Shown one piece after another: positions 13,952 through 27,367 of a stretch of 64,000 nt of DNA. Under the pieces are notes generated by a model. It was given only the letters and a program-made list of their open reading frames with translations. It was not told where the DNA came from and did not search any database. This DNA is from Rhipidocladum racemiflorum (taxonomy: Eukaryota; Streptophyta; Magnoliopsida; Poales; Poaceae), in contig JAYEVF010000086.1 of NCBI GenBank assembly GCA_036346355.1, positions 1 through 64,000 on the forward strand. The letters are read 5' to 3'. Every line of letters starts with the position of its first letter. Positions within the stretch are counted from its first letter, which is position 1. The position numbers and the translations under genes were made by a program.

Positions 13952-14371
13952 ATACAAGAATGTTGAGTAATTGGTGATTCGTTAATGGTTTAGCTTCATG
14001 CCGCAAGGAAAAGAGCTTGACAAGAATCTTCCGACGTTTAAAACTTCCTGAATATAAGCAAGAGAGATGGCTTATGTGAACATGCTCACATTGATGGTGA
14101 CAGTAAATGAGGCCGGTGAGCTGCTGTAATATCTGTCGCCAATATAAATCTCTGAACGATCTTAAAAATAATTTATCTCGATATTTACTCACTTGCCAGA
14201 TCCTGCAGCCAAGCCACGCAGCCACTGAAAAGCAGCTATCCTCCACTCTGTTACAAAGAGTGCATTTACAGATGTGTTGAATTTTATCACACAAGAGTGT
14301 ATCATATTAATGAGTAGGGACCCAGAAAATTGTAAAAAAGTGTATGCATGCTCACGTTCTAAAGTCAGCAT
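13952..14371 (-). pseudogene. Possible two-exon gene fragment, unidentified
   Basis: On the minus strand a short frame near 14290-14192 reads ALFVTEWRIAAFQWLRGLAA and then GSGK. It is followed at once by a consensus-like donor (CAAGTGAGT). Downstream on the same strand, a pyrimidine-ending TATATTCAG acceptor near 14053 opens a second frame that starts GSFKRRKILVKLFSLRHEAK and runs to a stop near 13950. The Trp/Leu-rich helical look suggests ARM/HEAT-like helices, but I do not recognise the family. No upstream exons were found, so it may be a fragment or chance. Confidence 0.2.
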
Positions 14372-14374
14372 GTG

Positions 14375-17300
14375 AAAGCAAGAAGCACTGTCGTAAATGG
14401 CAATGTATTAATAGAGTATTGAGAAGTCGCGTTGAGTCATTACCTTGTTGCTGTAATCTATCTTAAAAATCGCAGGAAATGCTCTCTCTCTCACGGCTCT
14501 TTGTGGGTCGGAGGAGGGAGTGCGTTGGCAAATGGCGCGGGTCGCTTTGGTGCCGCCCGGTGAAGCCGTTCGCCAACGGTAGTTACTTGATCCGATCTAG
14601 TTGGTGCCCTTTATTACCCCATCGGTGTTTCACGTTCGTCCAGAGTTAAGGTCGGCGGAATTTTGCTGCGCTCGCGACCGACATATTTGGTTGCATTGGC
14701 GGGGCTGGGCCGCTTTAAACAGGAGGAGTTGGCGGCGTGTTGTCCCCAGCTGTTCTGTACCCATGGCCATAGGGGTGGATAAAACGGCTGAGACGCCGGC
14801 ATCAGCTGGTGAGTAAGGGAATTTTACCTGTGGATCAGGAGATATTTTCATATGCGCTCCGGAACCCTTTATGTGTATGCGTAGACACATTGTTGTATCC
14901 CATAAACCTTGCTGGCTCATCAGAGAACGATTTTTTCTGCGAAAATAACAACAACAACACTCAGCGGCCCCCGTGGCAGCTAGAATGGCCCACATGGATC
15001 AACTCTTGGTCAGGAGCAATGTGACTTGGAAAAACCGATTCCGGCCATATGTTTGTACATCAAGTGCACGTACAGTCGACAGGAGAGAGTGATGCGATTG
15101 ATTAGATTGATCCTAAAGCTGGTTAAGCCCTAAACCTCGCGATAGTGTACTTAACGAAAAAGCAATGCGGATTGGAGAATGGTGGTTTCCGTCGAGGCCA
15201 AGTAAAATTTAAACGCAAACAAAATTCCAAGAACGCTCTGCATGACTCTGTAGCGTGTCCGGAGTCAAGGAACACGACTAGCTAGCCAGCCTCTCAGAAA
15301 AGAACGGGTAGCCAGTCCTAATTACCGTTTGCGCTGACTTGGAGATTTCGTCGGCGACTACGGCAAAGACTAGTACTACTACCGGTCTCAGTACGTCTAC
15401 CAGAGTTCTAGCCCGTCGTTTGTCGATCGTATGTAATTGCCAATTATGAAACATCCTACGGTTAGGGACGATTACTGTGGGAAATGGCCATCGGCAACCA
15501 CATTATGAATTCGCGACGTACGGCATTCCGTCCGTGCATCGATCAATAGATCATCCCCATTTTCGCTTAGTTATTGCAGGTTCAATTCGGCGGCGCCATA
15601 CGTACGCGCGCGTACAGGCCAGACAGCTACACCACATTATTGTAAGGTGCAACGAACAGTATAGCTTAGCAAAAAAGTACAGGATAAGCTTGGCAGGTCG
15701 AGCTGCTTGAAAAACCGAGTGAAAGCTGAACACGCACAAGCTTAAAGCAACCTACAGCCCTGAATTTGATCAGTGCACGCGTACCTTTCCTGGCCTTTTT
15801 CTCACGGAACGTACGAGCTTTTGCAGCGAGGGGCATCTATGATCGATTCCTTTGTCCCTTCACGCAACAATTGCGTTCGATCGTTACGTACAATTTAACC
15901 TTTAAAGTTGGGCAAATCGATCGATCTCGCACAAACCGATCGAGCGTCAATTTTCTGCGTGTGGTACCGCGAAAAAGCTTTGCATCCATTGAAGAAAAAA
16001 TTTCACTTTGCACCAGTTGTGGCCTAGTGCTCCGGCCATATGCGAGCCCACTTGACTGTGTTTTATGTGCCGTGCAAGATTGACGCCATGTGACTTAACA
16101 ATGATTGTGTACTTTTCTCGATCCATCACACAGGAATAAGGTCCTGCACGCCAAATCTTGCAGATCCTATGAACAGTGGTACAGATCCATCCATCCAATC
16201 GTATTCCCTTTCTTTTCCTTTTTACCAGCACTTGCTCAGTTTGCTCTCTTTGCAAGAGGGAGTTAATTAATTTTGTTTATCCATCAAGAGAGCATCAACC
16301 AGCGGAGTGGTAGGTATCTGCCAATGCCCTATCCGGTGATACTTTTTCCGCTTTCTGCACTTTCTTGTGGTGTCATTTTGGCCAAGATTTAGCTACGCAT
16401 CTTTCAGCTAGCATAGTAACTAATCTCAGTCACATGCTTTCGGTGGCCTAAGGAATCCACTGATCTGAGATCCATCCTTCCATGAACGTGGCCTTTGTAT
16501 CTTACTCCTACTTATGTTAAATGTACCAGCAACAGCTAAGCCTATCTGAGGCGGCCATTAATAAAAAGATTTATGCTCGCAGGGCTGATGTGATAAATAA
16601 TGCCAAACTGCACACTGTGCATGCATGAGAGCACCAACTTCATTACAGTTGTGTTGCACACATGGAAGTCTAAACTCTAAACAACCTAGCGGAATCGGCT
16701 GCTACATCTTGCTGGTGCATTGCATTGATCCCCATCTTGTTTTGAGCTTGTTGTTGCTATCTTATTAGTTGTTTTTGCCACCTCTTTCCAGTGACAGTCG
16801 TCGCTCGGCCGGGGCTATCAGGTGCAGTCCAGCCCAAGCCTCTTGTAACTGTATACACTCTGGAAAAAACTATTGGTTTTACTTGGAATGATATAATTTC
16901 TGCTGTTGAGTGATTGGTTTTGACGATACCTCTTTCTAGGTTTGTTGATCTAATGGGGACAGTGGCAGAAGGACAAAGGAACGACATGGAGAAATTTTTC
17001 CCTCCTTGTGACTGTGTCCATGAATAGCACTACTTTTCATCTACTGTAACTGATAACACTTGTTGCTTCGCCATTGGAGCTGGCATCGACATGCAGGGAA
17101 TTGGAGTATTCACACCACTGGTCAGAAAGTAAAAGCGGATAAGAATGTATGATTCCAAGAAGATAAATATCAGCTAATGGATGCCCAGAACCGAACAAGG
17201 ATATTAGGTCATCCAGAAAACTTTGGATTATTTCGGTCTAGTGTCATGTTCAAGTAACAGGATCTATCTATGCAATAATTAGCAGCAACTGTCCAGTACA

Positions 17301-17656
17301 TGTCCCATCTTTTTCAGGGCCCCTGGACTTGAGTAGGATGCGTTACCGGCAACCCGGACAATTTAGCACTGTTCTATGTAATGACGTCACACCGAATTTG
17401 CATTTCAAAGGAAACTAGCTGCATTGTGATATTGTTCAGGAGCCATGATTGAATAAAAAGCTTGGTTACGCCTGCATAAATTTTAACATTGTATCTCATT
17501 TTCTCACTGATATCTTCTTAAACAAGTTGATACTCATGTTTTGCTGGTCCACGGTGGAATATATAAGTACCCCGATCCAGTAAACAAACTGCCAAGTGCC
17601 AACCAAAGGAAACGTACAACTAGTTTTGACAAGAGTGAGGTTTAGGGAGTTAAAGT
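14375..17656. other. Intergenic DNA, nothing recognised
   Basis: A GC-richer patch at 14510-14800 has overlapping short frames without motifs. The remainder is mixed-composition intergenic DNA. No splice-paired exons, tRNA or element ends were found. Confidence 0.4.
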
Positions 17657-17741
17657 ACTTACCTCTAATGAAGATGTTATTAAAAGAGGCATACTTAATT
17701 ACTTACCTCTAATGAAGATGTTATTAAAAGAGGCATACTTA
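17657..17741. repeat. Perfect tandem duplication, 44-bp period
   Basis: The 44-bp unit beginning acttacctctaatgaagatg at 17657 is repeated immediately at 17701 without mismatch until about 17741. This is a recent slippage or duplication event in otherwise unique AT-rich DNA. Confidence 0.95.
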
Positions 17742-20700
17742 CACACTCCGTAGGCAGCATTTGCTTCATCTAGGGGAACATAAGAATAAATCCTTCTATG
17801 TAGGCTTGTCCTAGCTAACACTACCAATAAAGAAAAACCGAGCTAATCATTAGTAGATGACAGCGAACCACTGTTCCGTATGATTAAATAGGATCAACTA
17901 CCAGTGTGGTTTTAACCTACCCCAATAAAATCCGAATCAGAAGGGAAGTAAGTGGAGTAGTACTATTAAAATTGAAGGAAAAGAACCCCATAGGTTTCTA
18001 ACCTTGCTTATTTATCCAGGGGTAAAATATTTTTATTCTTGAGAGCAAAATTGTGACGACTACGCATAATTAACCTTAGATAATGATTATGAGTTTTGCC
18101 ATTAATCTTGAGTTAATTACCTTTGATATGAGCACATTAACTAATAAATCATCGAGTAAGCTCGATATTTTATCGATTAATACACCATTTCAATATGTTA
18201 CTTGACGAAACAATAATTAGATATTGGAATGAAAACTCCATTACTTTCCATTATCACGTAAACTATATGTTCAATACTTTAATTATATATACGATCCAAG
18301 TACAATAAAATATATTACATGGATACTAATTACTCAAAAGATGTCAACATCTAATGCACTCTCTTGGAGTCCATATCTCGATCGGATGCTTGCCCGCCGA
18401 GATCAATATCTAGTAAAAGGTGGAGTTATAAAGAGGTGACTACAAAGATGTACTTAGCAAGCATTAATAACAAAATGCAATTTGTATGAATTTTATCATC
18501 TAGAACACTCACCGATTCCATTCCTTAATCCATACCTCAAAACTAAATACCAAAAATAGGTTTTATTAAAATCTTGAGTTTGAATTTTATTTGTAAAATT
18601 TCTACTAGTACTCGTATACAAGGCTCCATAGCATCAGTCCGAGGAGGCAGGCATGAATTTATGATTTTATACGTGCGTAGGTTTTGTATCACTTTACCCA
18701 TGTGAATTCAACCTCGGTTGAGAACCCAAAATGTTGATCACTACTTTTGGCATTTAAATCTCCAACAGCCCCTTCCGGTGTACTCTATCTTGATTCGATG
18801 TACTTGAGACACAGGTTAGCTTGATGAGTACCTCGTCACAAAATCGGATGTACTCATATCCCTTTAACCACTTACGGGTTGTGCTACAACACAAATCGAT
18901 TGGTACTAAGACATTAGGGTAGCGATCGATCTCCATCACAAACTTTGGAGAAACTCCTTCAATGGTTTTAAAATATGGCGCCACAGTAACTCAACCTTAA
19001 TTGATTACCGAAGATAACCTACACTAGTTATCAAACGTGCACTTCACTAGGCATCCGGCAAGCCCAGTTTAACACATCTTACTTACCTAATGTGAAGATT
19101 AAACACCATCATAGAATAACATTTTCTATTATTTCCCACACACTATGGTTGATACGATTTAATATGGCTTATTGCTCGAGTGTAGTGGTTTTAACATTTA
19201 TATTACATTTCTATGTAGAGGGCCTGCCCGACCAACATAAAACATGGCACCATCTACCCACCATTTAACAACTCACCCTTTCACAAACCTTTGTAAAAAC
19301 CATTTCCATAAATATGGACAAAGAGGAGCTTGCCTAGATTTTGGTGAAAATATATGTCCTCATGCAGTTGTAGAAGATGATCTCCTACCATATTTAAAAT
19401 TAATCCCTAAAATTATAAAATACTATAGTTGAGATAGCTAATAAGTTTCACATATTTTAGGTGTCCAACCCTTTCTTTAACTTCTATTAAATTAATGCAT
19501 GCTTCTGCTAAGTATTTCATTTTTGTGGTTCTTTAAATTGACATATCTTAACTTGGTGTATTTTAGTTTGGAATGCTTTTATTTATTACATTTTAATTTA
19601 ATGCCATTTCAATTTGGAATACACCTTAGTCTAGGTAGGATTTGACTATTTCAATCAATATGACAATTGCTAAAATTTAGTTAGTCCTTAATTTCTTTAT
19701 CTAATCTAGTTCATTCCTTCTTACTTGGTTTATTTCATTTCCTTAACTAATTAGAATAGTGCCAAGTCGATATATGGTTGATTTATTAAGTAATCCATAG
19801 AATCGACTCTTTTCTGAATTATAGTGAGGTTTATACTCACCTACTTAGCTTTATTTTTATCATTAAAATTTAATCATAGCTTATTCGATCCATCATGCTA
19901 TCATCTCTTCTAATTGAAAGGAGGTTATTAGTATTATTTAACTCTTGTGTGATACACTTCTTTACCCTATGCAAACTTTTAACCACAATATTATGGTTAT
20001 AATTCGGATGTCTTGATTTACCTCAATTGATTAAGTTATTAACCATGTTATTATCATCATTGTTATTAGTGCTATTTCATATATGTTATTATTATCATTA
20101 TTTTATTATCTTCTTTTCTTTCTTTTTCTCAACCCATTAGAATTGATCCTTTTTTTCTTTGACATGATTTAAATGGATACATGTATGTTATTTATTTAAA
20201 TTTGGTATACGATAATTTGTTACATTTTGTCTTAACGTAATTTAATTTAATGTATTTTAAATTCTGATACCTTAAATTGGTGTATTTAATCTACATTGAT
20301 CAATAAAATTTTGGATCATGATTTCCTTCTAATAAAGGTATTATTTTTTCTACTTTTAATCGATTATAATGATTAACAATGGTATTTAACTTTCCATTTA
20401 ATGATGCGATTACATTAGCATTGATTACGATTTCTATAAGATTCATACTGTTTATGTCATGGAATAATTTGCGTTGAGTATAATAAATTTTGATCACAAA
20501 ACATATCTTCAGATTGAAAATTAGTAATCAGATTAGAATTTATTCTTGAAATTATATAAAAGACATATTTTAATGGTTGATAAGGTTTTTACACATTTTA
20601 TGGTGTCAACCCTTTTCTCTTATTATTTTAAGAATTATAAATTTTACATTGCTCTTTTAAGACTTTATACCATTTTTGTCGCACTTTAGTTGAATATTCG

Positions 20701-21536
20701 AGCCCATGGATTAATTGATTTAATAGATTTTTGGCTTGACTTTAATTTGGTCGCATAAACAAGTTGATTCATAATTTTATTAATTTAAGCGAAAAGCTAT
20801 ATTTTTTTCTCTTTTCTTCTCTCTTCTTTTAATTTAATTAGTTGTACCCATTTTACACTATTATGAGGCTGAGGATTAAATCATTGTTAATTCTTATTAT
20901 TATTATTTTCTCTTTTTCTCCTTTTCGTTTTTTTTTGTTTCTCTTTTTCTTTCCTCACCCCCATCGATCTTATCCCTTGAGTCTCTCTTTCTCCCTTACG
21001 TCATTTCTTCTCACGCTAGCTCTCCTTCTTCTCTTAGATTTGGCTTTCCTGGGTTGTTCCTCCCGTCGGCCCTTAACATCAGCCACGCCTCGCCGGCCAC
21101 CCCGATCCAGTCGCCATCTTCCCTCGCGCCTGCGGCCTCACTCGCGCATGCTGGCCGAGTCGCTTGCCATGCTCCATCACTGCTCTTCCACCATGCCATC
21201 CAAGCTCCAAAAGCCCAGTAGCGCCTCGCCATCATATCCCAGGCTCGACCAGCTGTCGCTGGCCTCGGCCCTTCTTCTCCTCTCTTTCGTCATGCCAAGA
21301 ATTCGGCGTGCTCGCGCCCTGCGCCAGTCCTCCCACGGTTGGCACGACTCGGGTTCCCCTCGCTGGATGCACACGCCCAACCAGCCTTGGCTTACCACGG
21401 TGCCTTGGTTTCCTGTTTACCTCACAGGGATCTGCCGTCTGATTTCTACTACTCTCCTACTTATTCCCTAATTCCTCTATTAAATTTCTATACTAATTGA
21501 TTTGTGCACGAGTGCGAGGTTGATTGATTTCTTATT
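17742..21536. other. AT-rich intergenic DNA and probable transposon debris
   Basis: AT-rich with many short direct motifs (gtatttta, aatttaat) and no protein-like frame. The frame at 20842-21471 (209 codons) is a poly-Leu/Phe/Ser and Pro/Ser-rich translation of pyrimidine-rich DNA. It looks like the C/T-rich part of an LTR leader rather than a gene. The minus frame at 18754-18984 has no recognisable motif. Confidence 0.4.
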
Positions 21537-24500
21537 TGTAACATCTCAAAATTTTCAAAACAATATTTTATCACATATTTCTAATTTTCTAGAGTTTTTG
21601 TTGAGTTTTAGAATTTATAAATTTGTTTTCTATTTTTGTGTTACACAAATATTTACTCTGACTAAAATATAATTCTCAAAATTCTAAAATTTTATATTAC
21701 ATTATAAATATTCTAAAGTATTGTTGAAAATTTTCTAGAATTTTGAACTCTTTTACTATGGTTTCAAAAGCCTTTTTATTTTATTATAATTAAATTCAAA
21801 AATAATTAAAAAGGGTGGGACCCACATGTCATATCATCTTCAACCTCTAGCCAAATTACAGCACACATGTTCTCTCTTTTCCTCCATTGCCAAGATTTAG
21901 ATAAGCTACAATCCTTCACATTTTCTTTCGAATTCTTGTCCAATCGTGTGGCACATTATCCTCAACTAACCCCTGTGATTATCGCATCCTAATACCCTCT
22001 ATTTCGGGATAAAATTGAATTTATTAAATGTAGAACTATGTTTTAAATAAACCGTACCTATCTCTCTGAGCCGCCCAGGAGTCTATTTAAGGAGAGCACC
22101 AAGATCCCCTCTCATTGCTCTACTGTTCCTCAACTTGTCCCAACCAACTTGTGCATTCGTTTGCACGAATGTCGTGGCATTTGGGCGTGAAGCGAGCGTC
22201 GTCGGCGTGGCTTTGCAAACCTCCGAACTCTGAGTGTCTCTTTCAAAATTGTTTGCGTCACTTTGTGCCATTGATCGTCGGGAAGGTAACCCCTCAATCG
22301 ATTTCAAGTTTAGTGAACCGTAGGCGATGAATTTTATGTTTTACCAAACTATGTTCATCGTAGTTCATCGCGTTGTTGCGTCACCATTTGTGCCTCCCCA
22401 TACTTAGTGGTCGTCATCGAGTTAAATCGCGTCGTGAACTTTTTGATGCTTCCCTTAGCTTGGCCTATGCTCTAGTGTTTCTTGCTCTCTTATTCTCTTG
22501 CCATTGCCTTGCCTGTCTGTGCCTGTTAAGGCTAAACTTCACGAGCTACAATAACTTGGTCGGTATTATAGCAACAAAGGAGAACAAAATTGAAAAAATA
22601 ATAAAATATTATATTATATTTCAAATTACGGTGTTGTCTGATGAACTAGATTTTTATTTTCTTTAGAAAAGTAATTTTAAAAATTCAAAAAACATTTCTT
22701 TATTGCTTTACGTGATTTAAACTTTCAAAATCCGTTCTCCCTCATCTGAACTCCGATCGAGGTGATTCTAGTGCTGAAAATTTGTTAAATCGGGCTCTAT
22801 TTAATGTTCCAATTTTATTTTTATTTTTGAGTTTATTTGCTCTCTGTTATTGATATTTATATGTATTTTTCTCCATTCGCGTGAGCGTTGAAACAGGGAG
22901 TGTCTGAGGCGAAGTGTGGACTCAAGAGCAAGGTCGAGCAAGAACTTTTTCAAGGCAAGTTACACATCCTTGACCATGTTCAACCCAATTTTTGAAATGC
23001 TATATTAAATTTAAATTATTGCATGCATAGTTTCTATAATTGTATTTCAATTTCAGTTTTAAATCAAATAGTTATATCATGATTGTTAAAGCCACCATTG
23101 ATGATTGAATCCCTTGTGTCATTGTAACCCTAGGTTATATTGATGAAGTATGGGGAATATCAAAATAGTTAAGATATGCTTATACAAGCTTAGACCTGCA
23201 TTTAGGTTATTTTGGGAGTTTATGTCAAATGATGATTTTCATTAAAATTAAGGTTTATGTTTTGATGATCATTGAGAACTTTGCTTTTTAGCATTATTGA
23301 ATGTTGTGTCATGGACTTTTATGTCATGTCATGATAAAGTTAAAAATATGATTTAAATTAGGTGAGACAAACTAGTGTAGTGGTTTCATGTGTTGTGAAA
23401 ATTCACCTAGTCAATTAATGGCCAGGTTTATGAGTTCTTTGAATGTAGCGTTACCATACTTCCACATATGCAGTATGGGACGGACACAGTTATTCGTATT
23501 AATGCAACATACCATGGACAAACATGCCATTAGGTGGAGTGGTGTGGTGAAGCCGAGAAAGGTTGCCACTAGGCACAGAGGGAGCTTACGAACTGGGGGG
23601 ATCCTTTCGGTGAAACCTTAGCGGGCATAACTATATAGATGGAGTTTTATATGGGGCCTTCTTAGTGATTTTCTCATTGCGCACCAAAAGAAGTGTGTAT
23701 TTTGGCACAATGAGACATCATATCTTGTGGATAAAAATGTACAACCTCTACAAGTATAAAACTAATCAATTAGCTACACCCGCGGTCATAGGATGCAGCC
23801 AGGTGGCCTTTCACGATTAGATTTTGATGTTCTAAAAATGGTTTTAGAAAGTGTTACGTGGGATGGAATGATATTTCATGTAGGAAATTGGTTAGCTAGG
23901 TTTCATCCCATGTTGAAAATTTGGTTTACAATTTAGTTTTATTATATCATCTCGCCTTGAAATGACTTACTGTATTTGAAAGTTTGCTTTATGCTAAAAT
24001 AACCATATAACCTTCTTTTGATATCCTTTGCATCAATTTTTCATCTCCTGTGTGACTTGCGGAGTAATTTGTACTCACCCTTGCTTACTCTCTTGATTCG
24101 AGAGGAGTTCTCGATGGAGAGGACTAGGATAAATAGGATTGCTTCCCGATCGATTGCTAGTGTCAAATTTATTGGGTTTTATTTCAGTTTACTTTATTTA
24201 CATTTGCTTTACTTTTATTTGGCTTGAGCCAATCATATTGTAAAAGACTATATCGGTTATTGAATAAAAGTACATTTGATGTGTTGTGTTATCAACTTTG
24301 TTTATTGTGTACACTAGCTCGATCCGAATCGGTGTGTTTTACACATAGGGTTGGAGGTGTTGCTTCCGGATCAGAGCATTATTCTAGCAAATAGTGTACT
24401 TTGGTCTGTGGTGATTAAAAGGTGTGTGCAGGGTTTGGGCAGCGCGCGACAAAACCCACAATCCTCTGTGTTCGGGAGTAATGTGGGGATTAGTGGAGAT

Positions 24501-25960
24501 GCCAGGCGTAACCCTCATCGCACTAACCTATTGAGACCACAATTTTCTACAATCTTTAGCTTCTAGTTGATTTTTGCTATTCCTAAACATGTGTATGCAT
24601 TACTCTGGGAATGAGCAGTGGTTTACGATTGAGGAGATGTAATGAGGTGTAAAGGTGGTGCTAGAGATAGGGATGATGGGTGGTTGCCTTGGTCTTGTGG
24701 CTGATCTTGGCTTCCTCCTTGTTGCTTGTAGCCTCCTTGCTTGCCTTCCTGAGCTTGTGCTCTCCGGTGATCTACTTGATCTCTTGGAAACTGAGGCTCC
24801 TAGTACTCTTTCTCCTTGTGGCTTGTGATCTGATGGTTACTCCTTGTGAAGTGCTTGGAAAATGGCTTAAGTGGGCATGTGTTATGATGGTTTGCTTTAC
24901 TAGGAAACTTGGTCTCCTAGTTGCGTTGCTCCACTGGTGGCTTTGCTCTTGTGCTTGCCATGTGTGGTGGTGTGCTAGAGGTTTGATTGCTTAGGGGCTT
25001 GTGAAGCTTGGTGGCTTAAATGTTTGGGCATGGTTAGTCATGCCCTAAGGCTTTAATTTTGGAGGGATAGCTTGGTTGAGTCTATCTTAATCAACAATGC
25101 TTTATTTCTATCCCATTTATTGCGGAGGCTTTTATCTTTTACTCGGAAATCACTCTTTTACCTGCGATATTTTTAAAATCACGCATGTCTATTACTTAAT
25201 TATAGGTTTGTATAGTTGTTGGATGATGAAACCTAATTCGTGAGAGAGTCTTGTCTGGTCCCGAACATTTCAAGTACCTTAGTGCATGATACCAAAATAT
25301 CTGAGCTGGCGACAATTTCTATTTTAACCTCTTTTATTTAATTTCTGATTTGGTTTCATTCTAATGTGTGTGCAACTTTCCAATGCGAGGGTTTACAAAT
25401 GAAGTTGAGAATAACACTAGTGTTTTGTAATTTACATTCTTGTGATTTCTATTTTTGAAATGCAATTAATCATTCATGTATACGTAATATGGAATGTAAT
25501 TAATTCATTAAGTCATGTATTTAATTGTAATGTTCAAGTTTGTAATGAATAAAATGTATGATTAAACTTTGTTGTAATTGATATTTGTATAGTTTGAGAT
25601 GTATGAATTTAATTATTGCATTGTAATTCACTTTATGTAATTAATACCTTTGATCAAGAAGAGAGATTAGTTTGTTTTATCTATGACTTCCCATTTGTTT
25701 ATTATTATTATTATCAAAATTTTAATTCTCCGATCAATAAATTGATTTACGAACGATCTCATGTATGTATGTATGCATGCGTATGTATATTCGTTTCAAT
25801 TTATTTGATAAATTGTTTAGGTTTATTTTTGAATAATTTTAATCACTTATTTTTCTTTTACAACCTAGATTAAATTATTCTAATCCCTTCTTTGCAAAGT
25901 GTTAATTTGGCGGGTCCTTTCAAAAATATCACTACTGCTCATCTTTTAATTACTTTGCAA
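21537..25960 (+). mobile_element. LTR-retrotransposon relic (copy B)
   Basis: The block begins TGTAACATCTCAAAATTTTC, the same LTR start style as the relic at 7944, and shares an aligned segment with it (23060-23420 with 9740-10110). Further features familiar from grass gypsy LTRs are a 'gtacaacctctacaagtata' stretch and a 'cggtcatagg' stretch near 23740-23800. At 24370-24377 ATCAGAGC matches the core of the plant initiator-Met tRNA primer-binding site, so an LTR of about 2.8 kb followed by internal DNA is possible. No gag-pol frames survive. The right boundary is approximate. Confidence 0.5.
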
Positions 25961-26010
25961 CACATAAGTGATAAGTTTGAAATCTAGTTTTATTAAGGTT
26001 AATTGGAAAT

Positions 26011-26257
26011 CTAGGCCCCGTTTGGCAACTTGGAACCGGGCCGTTTCTACTGGATTCTGGAAGAAACCCAACCAAACGGGCTAAAGCTCGGAACGATTAT
26101 CCTCGGATCGTTTCTTCTTTTTCCACTCTGTGGTCGAATCGGTCTCAATCCCGTTCCACCCAATTCACATAATCCTACCTGAAATGTTTCTACCAAAAAT
26201 CTGGAACCGTTTTCGTTTCTATTAGAATGCAGGCAGTACCATTAAGCAGGACCCTAG
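26011..26257 (+). mobile_element. hAT-like MITE, first copy
   Basis: The element starts ctaggccccgtttggcaact and ends near agcaggaccctag, giving imperfect terminal inverted repeats (CTAGGCCCCG against CTAGGGTCCT). This terminal motif is typical of small grass hAT elements. A second copy lies in inverted orientation at 61335-61575. The two share 'cttggaac', 'gctcggaacgat', 'cgtttctt.tttttccac' and 'ctaccaa.aatctg.aaccg' blocks in order. An 8-bp target duplication could not be confirmed. Confidence 0.6.
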
Positions 26258-26458
26258 TTGAGTTGAAGCTTGTACCGGCATCAGCGATTACTAGTCTTAT
26301 AGTAAAGAGGATTATTTAGAGTGATGTCGATCCTCGTCAAGTGAGTTAGCCCCAATTGTATTGTTCAAAATTCGCTCCTTGATGACAATTTTTGTTTTAC
26401 GTATGGCTTTGACACATTTCTTGACTTCATTTTCTTTTGAAAATTCGACTTCATGTTA

Positions 26459-26737
26459 TCTCTACTATTCTAAAGCGGCCGATTGGTGGCGGTGGTCAGA
26501 TTCTTCTCACGTCATTAATTGCGGCTTAATTGCCACTGCTTAATTGCCTACTTAATTGCACCTGCTTAATTGCCCTCGCAAGAAAGCGAGCGTTGCTTTA
26601 ATTAGCCAGAACTTTACGCAGAAAGCTTGAAGCGTTAAAGATAGATGTTTGATCTTGTGAAATAATTTTTTTATTTTTAATCTTTATTTTTGTTATCAAT
26701 TTTGTTTTTCGTAGCAACGCACGGGCATGTAACTAGT
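26459..26737 (+). mobile_element. Small non-autonomous Helitron
   Basis: The 279-bp segment has the hallmarks of a Helitron. Its 5' end is TCTCTACTATTCTAAAGC, the 3' end is CTAGT, and the insertion lies exactly between an A (26458) and a T (26738). There is no target duplication and there are no inverted termini. Just upstream of the 3' end, TTCGT and ACGGG can pair as a short stem (with two G-U pairs) around agcaacgc. The 'gcaacgcacgggca' segment is common at the 3' ends of grass Helitrons. It holds no coding sequence. Confidence 0.75.
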
Positions 26738-27364
26738 TATATATATATACTTGGGAGGTGCATCACCATTTAAAAGCTGCACAAATATTAAAACATAAAT
26801 AAATAATGGATAATAATTAAATGCACTTGCTTTTGTGTAGAGACCAATGATCCTAACAATTAACAAACATATTACATAAGAGTATACAGAAGCTAAAACA
26901 GGAGAGACACATCACGCGCGACACATGGTTGTTGCCATCTTTGCCCAACCACAAATCAACTTTGGAGAAATGGGGTTGTTGTGTTAGCTAGAGATGGATG
27001 CGTCTGCATACATCTACTCGTGCATATGTCCATCCATATACCCATCAATCGAGTTAACGGAGTAAACCGCAGGATAACTCGCCGCATGCGTAGTCAGCGT
27101 TCTTTCCGATCCCCCCTGCCGACTCTCTATACGATCCGCGCAAATCGATCCATAATCGGTGCCATCTGGCTTCGTGTGTTGCATCACTCAACAAGCATTC
27201 CTCGAACATTTCTTTGACTGACATCAGGCATGAGTGAAGCACCGAATTTGTAGACAAGGTTTACAAGCAGCCAGCCCCAGCTGACTGCTTGACCCAGAGC
27301 AAGAGAGAAGCAGCCAACGTGCGTGTTTGCGTGTGTTTTGTGTTGGCTAACAAGGTAGAAGAGA
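26738..27364. other. Intergenic DNA, nothing recognised
   Basis: Starts with a tatatatata microsatellite, then ordinary intergenic sequence. Frames at 26981-27217 and antisense to it carry no motif. Confidence 0.45.
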
Positions 27365-27367
27365 TTA

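Noticed and set aside
20842..21471. 209-codon plus-strand frame with Leu/Phe-rich start resembling a signal anchor
   Set aside because: It comes from a pyrimidine-rich tract followed by Pro/Ser-rich DNA. There is no domain, and the composition matches an LTR leader.
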